The notes under the pieces are model-generated. The model saw only the letters and a list, made by a program, of their open reading frames with translations, was not told the origin of the DNA and did not search any database. From contig JAEMRL010000138.1 in NCBI GenBank assembly GCA_016463385.1, positions 1 through 5,647 of the forward strand: a DNA stretch of 5,647 nucleotides, given 5' to 3'. The first letter of the stretch is position 1; each line of letters opens with the position of its first letter. The position numbers were made by a program, and so were the translations under genes. Positions 1 through 5,647 of this stretch are shown piece after piece. The stretch is from Thermoleophilia bacterium. GTDB lineage: Bacteria > Actinomycetota > Thermoleophilia > Miltoncostaeales > Miltoncostaeaceae.

Positions 1-26
1 TACCGGGCCCGACATCGCATCGAGAC

Positions 27-31
27 GGAGG
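27..31 (+). promoter_or_regulatory. Shine-Dalgarno of the DUF4386 gene
   Basis: GGAGG lies 5 bases before the ATG at 37. It decides the start, because the frame is open without a stop from base 1 to the ATG and could otherwise have been extended left. Confidence 0.75.
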
Positions 32-36
32 CTGAG

Positions 37-762
37 ATGAGCGCAGAACGACCGGACGCAACCCGCAGGGTCTCGCTCGCCGCGGGTGTTCTCTTCCTGA
101 TCACCTTCATCACGTCGATCCCGGCCCTCTGGCTGTTCCAGCCGGTGCTCGACGACCCCGCCGGCTACATCGCCGGCGCCGGCGACGACAACCGCATCCT
201 GCTCGGCGTGGCGCTCGAGCTGATCCTGATCGCCGCCAACATCGGCACCGCCGTGGTGCTGTTCCCGGTCCTGAAGCGACAGAGCGAGGCGCTCTCGCTC
301 GGCTTCGTCGGGGCCCGGATCGCCGAGAGCACGTTCATCGCGGCGGGGATCCTCGCCGTCCTCGGGATCGTGTCGCTGGGAACCGACGACCCCGGCGCGA
401 GCTCGCTCGCCGTGTCGCTGGCCGCCATCAAGGACTGGACCTTCCTGCTGGGCCCCGGCATCGTCGTCGGGATCGGCAACGGCCTGATCCTCGGCTACCT
501 CCTGTACCGCTCGGGGCTGGTGCCGCGACGGATGGCGATGCTCGGCATGATCGGCGGCCCGGTGCTGCTGGCCGCGGGGATGGGCGTCCTGTTCGGCGCG
601 ATCGAGGCGGGTGGCACGGTCCAGAGCCTCGCGACCGTCCCCGAGTTCGTGTGGGAGCTGTCGCTCGGTGTCTACCTGACGGTCAAGGGCTTCCGGCCCG
701 CCGGCCTGAGGGCCGAGGCGGCCCCGCGGCGCGCGGCGCGCACCGCCCCGGTCACCGCCTGA
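37..762 (+). CDS. DUF4386 family integral membrane protein
   Basis: This 241-residue protein is predicted to lie in the cytoplasmic membrane. About six hydrophobic segments are visible, near residues 12-34, 53-79, 95-115, 134-157, 166-189 and 200-219. Recognisable family signatures, from memory of DUF4386 proteins, are the GARIAES stretch at 92-98, the RSGLVPR loop at 158-164 and the closing WELSLGVYLTVKGF block at 206-219. The length fits the family, which usually runs to about 210-240 residues. The last 20 or so residues form an Arg/Ala-rich, probably cytoplasmic tail. No enzymatic or transport activity is established for the family and no catalytic residues are evident, so no function is assigned. 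The start at 37 is chosen for its GGAGG and because family members begin shortly before the first helix. An upstream gene may end at the overlapping TGA 38-40, which would make this the distal gene of an operon. Confidence 0.85.
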   Translation: MSAERPDATRRVSLAAGVLFLITFITSIPALWLFQPVLDDPAGYIAGAGDDNRILLGVALELILIAANIGTAVVLFPVLKRQSEALSLGFVGARIAESTFIAAGILAVLGIVSLGTDDPGASSLAVSLAAIKDWTFLLGPGIVVGIGNGLILGYLLYRSGLVPRRMAMLGMIGGPVLLAAGMGVLFGAIEAGGTVQSLATVPEFVWELSLGVYLTVKGFRPAGLRAEAAPRRAARTAPVTA

Positions 763-774
763 CCACCCGCTCCG

Positions 775-810
775 TGCGCCGGGCCGGGGGCCATCCGCCG
801 GCCCGGCGCA
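775..810. terminator. Bidirectional stem-loop terminator between convergent genes
   Basis: TGCGCCGGGCCGG (775-787) pairs perfectly with CCGGCCCGGCGCA (798-810), a 13-bp stem almost entirely G/C with a 10-base loop. It begins 12 bases after the DUF4386 stop (760-762) and ends 7 bases before the complement of the LysR stop (818-820), so it can serve both transcripts. Neither side has a clear T tract, which is common for hairpin terminators of high-GC Actinomycetota. Termination is inferred from position and stem strength. Confidence 0.75.
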
Positions 811-817
811 TGCCTGC

Positions 818-1735
818 TCAGCCGGCGGCGGCGCACGTCGCGCGGACGAGCCGGCGCAACCAGCGGTGCGCGGGGTCGGCGTCGAGCCGCGGATGCCAGA
901 GCATCGAGACGGTGAACTCGGGCGTCTCGACCGGCAGCGCGAAGGTGTGCATCCCCTCGCGGAGGTTGGCCGTGTGCCGCCCGGGGACGGTCGCGATCAG
1001 GTCGGAGGTGCGCGCCAGGCCGACGGCGGTGGCGAACCCCCCCACCACGGTCACGACCTCCCGCTCCAGGCCGAGCCCCCCGAGGACGTCGTCGATCGGC
1101 CACTGCGCCAGGCCGTCGCGCGAGACGGAGATGTGTCGCCCCTTCAGATAGCGGGCGCGGGTCACCGGCGCGCGAGAGAGCGGGTGCCCGGGGCGGACGA
1201 CACCGACCAGGCGGTCGCGGAAGAGTGCCTGGGCGCGCAGCTCCGGGCCGGTCGTCGGCTCGACCACACCGGTCTCGAGATCGACGAGTCCCTCGCGCAG
1301 GGGCGTCGCCGCCTTGTCGGGCTTCGGCACGAAGCGCAGGCGCACCCGCGGGGCCTCGGCGGCGACCCGCGCGATCAGATCCGGCCCGAAGTTCTCGACG
1401 AAGCCCTCGCTGGTGCGGAGCGTGAACGTCCGCACCAGCGTGGTCAGGTCGGGCTCCTCGGCGGGGCGCAGCACGGCCTCGGCGTCCCGCACCAGCGCGC
1501 CGACCCGCTCGCGCAGCTCGAGCGCGCGCGGCGTGGGCACCAGGCCCCGGCCCGCGCGCACCAGCAGAGGATCGCCGGTCGTCTCGCGGAGCCGCGCCAA
1601 CGAGCGGCTCATCGCCGAGGGGCTGAGGCCGAGCCGGCGCGCGGCGCCGGCGACGCTGCCCTCGTCGAGGAGCACGTCGAGGGTCACGAGGAGGTTGAAG
1701 TCCGGCCGGGCGATGGTCCCAACCTCCCACGGCAT
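818..1735 (-). CDS. LysR-type transcriptional regulator
   Basis: This 305-residue cytoplasmic DNA-binding protein has the normal LysR length. The N-terminal winged helix-turn-helix spans about residues 12-71: FNLLVTLDVLLDEGSV, then AARRLGLSPSAMSRSLARLR (helix-turn-helix, 31-50), then the wing GDPLLVRAGRGLVPTPRA (54-71). A linker helix follows to about residue 90, and the rest is the periplasmic-binding-protein-like effector domain, about 94-302. The wing sequence resembles the NodD/NahR/LinR-like branch of LysR regulators, many of which sense aromatic compounds; that similarity is from memory and the ligand is unknown. The start is ATG at 1735, because an in-frame TGA lies 21 bases upstream and a later start would cut the helix-turn-helix. 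No convincing Shine-Dalgarno precedes it. The gene is divergent from the MFS exporter with 73 bp between them, the classic layout for a LysR protein controlling its neighbour and itself. Confidence 0.93.
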   Translation of the reverse strand: MPWEVGTIARPDFNLLVTLDVLLDEGSVAGAARRLGLSPSAMSRSLARLRETTGDPLLVRAGRGLVPTPRALELRERVGALVRDAEAVLRPAEEPDLTTLVRTFTLRTSEGFVENFGPDLIARVAAEAPRVRLRFVPKPDKAATPLREGLVDLETGVVEPTTGPELRAQALFRDRLVGVVRPGHPLSRAPVTRARYLKGRHISVSRDGLAQWPIDDVLGGLGLEREVVTVVGGFATAVGLARTSDLIATVPGRHTANLREGMHTFALPVETPEFTVSMLWHPRLDADPAHRWLRRLVRATCAAAG

Positions 1736-1808
1736 GGCGTCTGGCGCAACGAATCAGTGCGGGTCGTGCGTCTTCCGCCATGTCCTGGCCGGCCCTACCG
1801 TCGCTCCC
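1736..1808. promoter_or_regulatory. Divergent LysR/MFS promoter region
   Basis: These 73 bp separate the two divergent start codons and must hold the promoters of both genes unless transcription starts within coding sequence. A LysR operator is expected here. A T-N11-A dyad with matching arms is not visible. The best small dyad is CGCA (1745-1748) with TGCG (1758-1761), 17 bp overall, and the GTGCG of its right arm recurs directly at 1766-1770. These are weak candidates only. The region sits within an otherwise open + frame, but the reading from an ATG at 1734 gives a non-hydrophobic peptide, so it is treated as non-coding. Confidence 0.6.
1796..1801 (+). promoter_or_regulatory. Candidate -10 element for a leaderless exporter mRNA
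   Basis: TACCGT matches the TAnnnT pattern of actinobacterial -10 boxes and ends 7 bases before the exporter ATG. A transcript from it would begin at or within a base or two of the A of the ATG. No Shine-Dalgarno occurs in the 20 bases before that ATG, which agrees with a leaderless start. The -35 region (TTCCGC, 1773-1778, 17-base spacer) is a poor match to TTGACA, consistent with a promoter that needs the LysR activator. Inference from sequence pattern only. Confidence 0.4.
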
Positions 1809-3239
1809 ATGGACGACGACCGAGACGAACCGGGGCGAGCGGGATGGGCGCTGGTCGTGCTCTCCCTGGCGATGCTGCTGTCATCGCTCGCGACCAGCGT
1901 CGCCAACGTCGCCCTGCCGACACTCGAGCAGGCCTTCGGTGCGTCGTTCGGGCAGGTCCAGTGGGTCGTCCTCGCCTATCTGCTCGCCGTCACCACACTC
2001 GTGGTGGGCGCCGGGCGGCTCGGCGACATCGTCGGCCGACGACGTCTGCTGGTCGCCGGCATCGCCGTGTTCACTGCCGCTTCGGCCCTCTGCGCGGCGG
2101 CGCCGGACCTGCCGGTCCTCGTCGCCGCGCGCGCCGCCCAGGGAGCGGGCGCCGCGACCATGATGGCGCTGTCGCTCGCCCTCGTCGCCGAGGCGGTCCC
2201 CACCGGGCGGACCGGCAGCGCGATGGGGCTGCTCGGTACGACCTCAGCGGTCGGCACGGCGCTCGGGCCCGCGCTCGGCGGGAGGTTGATCGGGGCTCTC
2301 GGGTGGCGGGCGATCTTCCTCGTGAACGTCCCGCCCGGCCTCCTCGCGCTGGCTCTCGCGCGTCGCCACCTGCCCGCCGATCCGCTCCCGGCCGGCCGGG
2401 AGCGGGCGCCGTTCGACGTCGCCGGGTCGGCGGTCCTCGCCCTGACCCTCGGCGCCTATGCGCTCGCGATGACCGTGGGACACGGGCGCGTCGCACCGCT
2501 CAGCGCGGGTCTGCTCGCGGGCGCCGTGGCGGGCGTGCTCCTGTTCATCGCCGTCGAGGCGCGCGCCCGCGCGCCTCTCGTGCAGGCCGCCGTGCTCCGC
2601 GACCCGGGACTGCGGGCCGGGCTCGCGACGAGCGCGCTGGTGTCGACCGTGATGATGGCGACCCTGGTCGTCGGGCCCTTCCACCTCTCCCGCGCCCTCG
2701 GGCTCGGCGCGGCGCAGGTCGGCCTCGTCATGTCGGCGGGGCCGGCGGTCGTGGTGCTGGCCGGGGTGCCCGCCGGCCGGATCGCCGACCGGATCGGCGC
2801 GGGACGCCTCGGCGTCGCCGGCCTCGCGGCCATGGCGGCGGGCGCGCTCCTGCTCTCGATGGCACCGGTCCGGCTCGGCGTGCCGGGCTACCTCGGTCCG
2901 ATGGTCGTCCTGACGCTCGGGTACGCGCTCTTCCAGACCGCCAACAACACGGCCGTGATGACCGGCGCGCACCCCGACCGGCGCGGCGTCACCTCCGGCC
3001 TGCTGAACCTGTCGCGCAACCTCGGCCTCGTGACCGGCGCGTCGATGATGGGCGCGGTGTTCACGCTGGGCGTCGGGGCGACGAGCACCGCGAGCGCATC
3101 GCCCGAGGCGATCGCGACGGGCACGCACCTCACGTTCGCGGTCGCGGCCGTTCTGGTCGCCATCGCGCTCGCGATGGCAACCAGGCGCCTTCATGGGCGC
3201 CCGACCCGCCAGGCTCGCGAGAGCCTGGCGGGTCGCTGA
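1809..3239 (+). CDS. MFS exporter, DHA2 (14-helix drug:H+ antiporter) type
   Basis: This 476-residue cytoplasmic-membrane protein probably exports a small, perhaps toxic, compound using the proton gradient. About fourteen hydrophobic segments can be counted, six in the N-terminal half, two linking, and six more to residue 465. Motifs seen: motif A GRLGDIVGRRR (69-79), a motif B-like RAAQGAG (108-114), antiporter motif C G-T-A-L-G-P-A-L-G-G (149-158), and WRAIFLVNVPPG (166-177), typical of DHA2 proteins. In helix 1 the usual LDxTIVNVALP reads LATSVANVALP (27-37), so the acidic residue is Ala28. The ATG at 1809 is chosen because the next in-frame ATG (1734) overlaps the LysR start and adds a non-membrane peptide. 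The gene is divergent from, and probably controlled by, the LysR gene. The basic tail after the last helix (about 462-476) is partly encoded by a terminator stem. The substrate is unknown. Confidence 0.93.
   Translation: MDDDRDEPGRAGWALVVLSLAMLLSSLATSVANVALPTLEQAFGASFGQVQWVVLAYLLAVTTLVVGAGRLGDIVGRRRLLVAGIAVFTAASALCAAAPDLPVLVAARAAQGAGAATMMALSLALVAEAVPTGRTGSAMGLLGTTSAVGTALGPALGGRLIGALGWRAIFLVNVPPGLLALALARRHLPADPLPAGRERAPFDVAGSAVLALTLGAYALAMTVGHGRVAPLSAGLLAGAVAGVLLFIAVEARARAPLVQAAVLRDPGLRAGLATSALVSTVMMATLVVGPFHLSRALGLGAAQVGLVMSAGPAVVVLAGVPAGRIADRIGAGRLGVAGLAAMAAGALLLSMAPVRLGVPGYLGPMVVLTLGYALFQTANNTAVMTGAHPDRRGVTSGLLNLSRNLGLVTGASMMGAVFTLGVGATSTASASPEAIATGTHLTFAVAAVLVAIALAMATRRLHGRPTRQARESLAGR
2556..2577 (+). 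repeat. GC-rich inverted repeat inside the exporter gene
   Basis: GAGGCGCGCG (2556-2565) and CGCGCGCCTC (2568-2577) are exact inverted repeats with two bases between, in practice a 9-bp stem with a 4-base loop. The repeat encodes EARARAP at residues 250-256, a basic loop between predicted helices 8 and 9. Alternating GCGCGC codons for Ala-Arg produce such symmetry easily, so it may be only a by-product of codon choice. Confidence 0.5.
3184..3201. repeat. Small stem-loop next to the terminator
   Basis: GGCGCC at 3184-3189 and 3196-3201 can pair across a 6-base loop, directly before the strong stem at 3203. It lies in the exporter's last codons. For the minus-strand transcript it would be a second hairpin after the main terminator. 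Each arm is itself a palindrome, so chance formation is likely. Confidence 0.3.
3203..3234. terminator. Strong stem-loop terminator overlapping the exporter 3' end
   Basis: GACCCGCCAGGCTC (3203-3216) pairs perfectly with GAGCCTGGCGGGTC (3221-3234) across GCGA, a GNRA-type tetraloop in the plus-strand RNA. For the minus-strand secreted-protein gene it starts 14 bases after the stop codon, a standard terminator position. For the exporter it lies upstream of the TGA (3237-3239) and encodes much of the last 12 or so residues. There is no T tract on either side. It is the only evident terminator for this convergent pair, whose stops are 9 bp apart. Confidence 0.75.
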
Positions 3240-3248
3240 TGCGCAGGG

Positions 3249-5647
3249 TCAGCGCACGACGCTCGACTCGCACGTGCGCGGCACGGCCTTGCCCCGCAGC
3301 GCCTTCGGGCCGACGTAGGCCGCTCCGGCGCGGAGGACCACCCGGTCGCCCTTGCCGAAGGCCAGGTCGCGGCGACCGGCCTGCACGCGGAAGGTCACCT
3401 TCGTCGTGGGGGCGACGTTCGAGATCCGCCAGGCCAGGCAGGACGCCGGACCCGTGAACCCGAGCTTGCGCCCGTCCGAGAGCACCGCGTAGGCGCCGTA
3501 GCGCTCCACGTTGCCGGTGGACCGGCCCCACACCGCGAACACGTTCGTGCCCTTGCGGACGACCCGGACCGCCGGCGGGCGGGTCGGGACGGCCGGCGGG
3601 CGGGCGGTGAAGCGCGCCACGTTGATGACGTCCACGATCGCGCCGTCGGCGTTGTAGACCGTCGCCTGGAGCGTGCGCGAGCCGGCGTAGCCGAACGTCG
3701 GGGTGAAGCGGATCGTCGCGCAGCGCGACTGGGCGGTCGTCCTGCCCGGGGCGCTGACGCCCTTACGGCAGGCCGTGCCGCTGAGCTTCCGGGCGATGGT
3801 CTGCTGGTAGCCCTTGCCGAGCACGTCGAGCGTGACGGTCTGACCCTTCGCCAGGCCGTACCGCAGGCTGGCGACCTTCTTCGCGCCCTGCGTGGTCACC
3901 GTGCCGGCCACGACGGTCGGGGCGTCCTGTCCGTCCTGGAAGGACGCGACGCCCGTCAGCGGTGCGCTGCCCGGGAGCGCCTCGACCTTCCAGTCACCGG
4001 CCGCGGAGTCCGCGCGCAGGAAGACCGAGGTCTCGTTGCTCTGCGGGTTCTCGACGATGACGAAGGTCGAGCCGTCGGTCGTGCCGGGGTTCGGGCCGGA
4101 CTCGAAGGTCCGTCCGCTCGGGCTGGTCACGCGGACCTTCGGCGGGGCGCCCTGGCCCTGAACGTGGACCACGTACTGCGGCTCGCCGGCGGACACGGGG
4201 AACGTGACCGAGGCCGGCGCGCCGGTCTGGTTGGAGGTCTTCGGGAAGATGCGGGCCCGGTCGGTGAAGCCGCAGCCGAAGCCGTGCTCCGTGAACTTGT
4301 CGCGGAAGCGGAAGAAGCCGCTGTACTTGATCGCGCCGAGGGTGGCGCAACCGCTCACGCCGACGTTGGAGACGACGCCCTGGGCGCCGGCGCAGATGAA
4401 GCCGCTGCCGACGCAGGCCGTCACGCTGCCGTCCACCTGGTACCGGAACGTGGGGCGCGGGACGATGATCCCGTTGATCTGACCGTCGATGGTGAGGAAC
4501 CCGCCGCCGACGTCCAGCTTGGCGGCGACGCCGGCCTCGACCCGGCCGGTGCTGAAGACCTTCACGCGGCCGTTGCCGACCGGGATCTTCTCCTGCGTCC
4601 CGGGGACGCCGAGGCTCAGGAAGCCCTGGCCCTCGACGAAGAAGCCGGGGTTGGTCTCCTGGTAGAGCACCGAGACGTCGCCGCGGATCGCGCCCTTGCC
4701 GATCGACATACCGGCGTCGCCCCGGAGGATGAGCGGGTTGACGCAGACCCCGAAGCCGATGCGCTCGAGGTCGATGCCGTCGACGATCGGGATCGCGGCG
4801 TTGTCCACGAACGCGCCCGCGTAGGAGAAGCGGCCGCCGAACACGCCGGCGTAGGCACCGAGCTTGGTCTTGCTCGAGGTCGGGAGCACGACGACGATCG
4901 ATCCGTCGTAGCGCTCCTGGCTGCGGCCCGGCGGGGTGCAGTTGAAGACGGGGGCGCCGTTCAGCGAGGGCGGCGCGCACGCCGCGAAGGCCGTGCTGAC
5001 GCCGGCCGACAGATACGAGAAGCAGGCCCGCTCGACGCCGAGCTTGCCGATGGCGACGTCCCGCACCTCGATCTTGCCGCCGTCGAGGCTCACCTTGCCC
5101 GTGTCGTCGGTCGTGATCTCGGTCGTGCCCGTGACGGCGCCGACCGTGCCGGGCGAGGGGGTGATGACGGCGGGCAGGGTGACCTGGATCGGGAACTTGG
5201 CGAAGTAGCGCGTGCCGGTGCGCCCGAGCACGGGAGTGACGATGCCGCCGATCGGGCTGCCGCCCAGCGTCCCGCTCGGGATGCCGAACGACGGCAGCGT
5301 GCCCTCGAACCGGCCGCCGCCGAGGGAGGTGCCGAAGGGCAGCTCGAACTGGATGGCGCGGTTGATGATCGTGACCGGCCCGAGCTTGACCGTGATCGAC
5401 TTGTTGATCCCGAGCAGGGGGCCCTTGCCGCGACGCTGCACGAGGACGTACTTCGAGCCCGCCGGCGGCGCGGGGAACGGGATGCCGTTGAGGTTGAAGC
5501 GGTCCTTGGTCTCGAAGAAGACCTCGTTGGGCTGGACCGGGACCCCGCTGTAGCTGCCGGCGCGCGCGAGCTGCTGCCGCTGCTCCCAGCAGCCGCCGCC
5601 CTGCGTCACCACCTTGACGACCGCGTCGAGCTCGACGGTCTTCTCAC
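3249..5647 (-). CDS. Large secreted beta-rich protein, N-terminus beyond window
   Basis: 798 residues are visible, numbered from the first full codon at 5645. The GTG at 5612 is unlikely to be the start: the frame stays open to the edge (preceding residues EKTVELDAVVK read as continuous protein), and it has neither a signal peptide nor a well-spaced Shine-Dalgarno. Composition is Gly/Val/Thr-rich with alternating polar and hydrophobic residues, no helical membrane segment, and 13 cysteines at 19, 208, 223, 236, 301, 411, 418, 433, 458, 626, 642, 736 and 792, suggesting an exported, disulfide-stabilised protein. Regions: beta-rich part with nine cysteines to about 470; a beta-sandwich-like part about 480-560 with VRVTSPSGRTF and a closing GDWKVEAL; an Ig-like part about 570-680 with one cysteine pair; a proline linker 682-693; and a fibronectin-III-like C-terminus. 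No catalytic motif, LPXTG or anchoring helix is seen at the end. I do not recognise a named family. A surface or matrix role is inference. Confidence 0.85.
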   Translation of the reverse strand, partial: EKTVELDAVVKVVTQGGGCWEQRQQLARAGSYSGVPVQPNEVFFETKDRFNLNGIPFPAPPAGSKYVLVQRRGKGPLLGINKSITVKLGPVTIINRAIQFELPFGTSLGGGRFEGTLPSFGIPSGTLGGSPIGGIVTPVLGRTGTRYFAKFPIQVTLPAVITPSPGTVGAVTGTTEITTDDTGKVSLDGGKIEVRDVAIGKLGVERACFSYLSAGVSTAFAACAPPSLNGAPVFNCTPPGRSQERYDGSIVVVLPTSSKTKLGAYAGVFGGRFSYAGAFVDNAAIPIVDGIDLERIGFGVCVNPLILRGDAGMSIGKGAIRGDVSVLYQETNPGFFVEGQGFLSLGVPGTQEKIPVGNGRVKVFSTGRVEAGVAAKLDVGGGFLTIDGQINGIIVPRPTFRYQVDGSVTACVGSGFICAGAQGVVSNVGVSGCATLGAIKYSGFFRFRDKFTEHGFGCGFTDRARIFPKTSNQTGAPASVTFPVSAGEPQYVVHVQGQGAPPKVRVTSPSGRTFESGPNPGTTDGSTFVIVENPQSNETSVFLRADSAAGDWKVEALPGSAPLTGVASFQDGQDAPTVVAGTVTTQGAKKVASLRYGLAKGQTVTLDVLGKGYQQTIARKLSGTACRKGVSAPGRTTAQSRCATIRFTPTFGYAGSRTLQATVYNADGAIVDVINVARFTARPPAVPTRPPAVRVVRKGTNVFAVWGRSTGNVERYGAYAVLSDGRKLGFTGPASCLAWRISNVAPTTKVTFRVQAGRRDLAFGKGDRVVLRAGAAYVGPKALRGKAVPRTCESSVVR
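3571..3604 (-). repeat. 21-bp-period direct repeat encoding a proline linker
   Basis: GCCGGCGGGCGGG occurs at 3571-3583 and 3592-3604, 21 bp apart. On the minus strand it encodes RPPAV twice in RPPAVPTRPPAV, a rigid hinge between the Ig-like region and the C-terminal fibronectin-III-like domain of the large secreted protein. It is a likely site of slippage that would change linker length in 7-residue steps. Confidence 0.7.

Noticed and set aside
672..1781. 369-codon open - frame
   Set aside because: It overlaps the LysR gene on the same strand in another frame and encodes Arg/Ala/Pro-rich sequence without domain pattern, whereas the LysR frame has full family motifs.
1314..1808. Long N-terminal extension of the exporter
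   Set aside because: The extension is antisense to LysR and is Arg/Ser-rich with no membrane character; family proteins begin just before helix 1, matching the ATG at 1809.
1736..1808. Classical LysR T-N11-A box
   Set aside because: The only T-N11-A spacing found (1740-1752) has no inverted symmetry in its arms.
2244..3194. 316-codon open - frame antisense to the exporter
   Set aside because: It is rich in Arg, His, Gly and Glu with no hydrophobic core, as expected from the complement of a membrane-protein gene.
866..3457. 863-codon open + frame
   Set aside because: It crosses the LysR gene in antisense, the promoter region and the exporter in another frame. Its product is an Arg/Pro/Gly-rich low-complexity sequence typical of a high-GC shadow.
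3994..4980. 328-codon - frame within the secreted-protein gene
   Set aside because: An Arg/Pro-rich out-of-frame reading of the real gene on the same strand.
4204..5553. Several short + frames antisense to the secreted-protein gene
   Set aside because: They lack ribosome binding sites and any family motif, and mirror codon bias of the gene opposite.

Overview
This window is a stretch of very GC-rich bacterial chromosome. Strong G/C third-position bias leaves long open shadow frames on both strands. Codon usage, a 14-bp perfect terminator stem without a T tract, a possible leaderless promoter and the style of the large secreted protein all suggest a high-GC Actinomycetota, perhaps of the Solirubrobacterales/Thermoleophilia type. 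That placement is inference from style and is not proven by any marker gene. There are no RNA genes, insertion sequences, CRISPR arrays or phage genes.

There are four protein genes in alternating orientation. Bases 37-762 (+) encode a six-helix membrane protein of the DUF4386 family with a good Shine-Dalgarno. It converges on a LysR-type regulator at 818-1735 (-), and a perfect 13-bp GC-rich stem-loop (775-810) fills the 55-bp gap between their stops. The regulator is divergent from a 14-helix drug:H+ antiporter-type MFS exporter at 1809-3239 (+), and the two share a 73-bp promoter region. The exporter converges on a large, disulfide-rich, beta-rich, presumably secreted protein at 3249-5647 (-), whose N-terminus lies beyond the right edge. 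Only 9 bp separate those two stops. The strong stem-loop for this junction (3203-3234) sits inside the last codons of the exporter gene.

The LysR/MFS divergent pair is the one evident functional unit: a ligand-sensing regulator next to the efflux pump it probably controls. The DUF4386 gene probably belongs to a unit extending left of the window. The secreted protein appears independent. I see no clearly new multi-gene system. The points most worth a second look are the terminator embedded in the exporter coding end, the possible leaderless start of the exporter, its altered first-helix motif, and the unassigned secreted protein.
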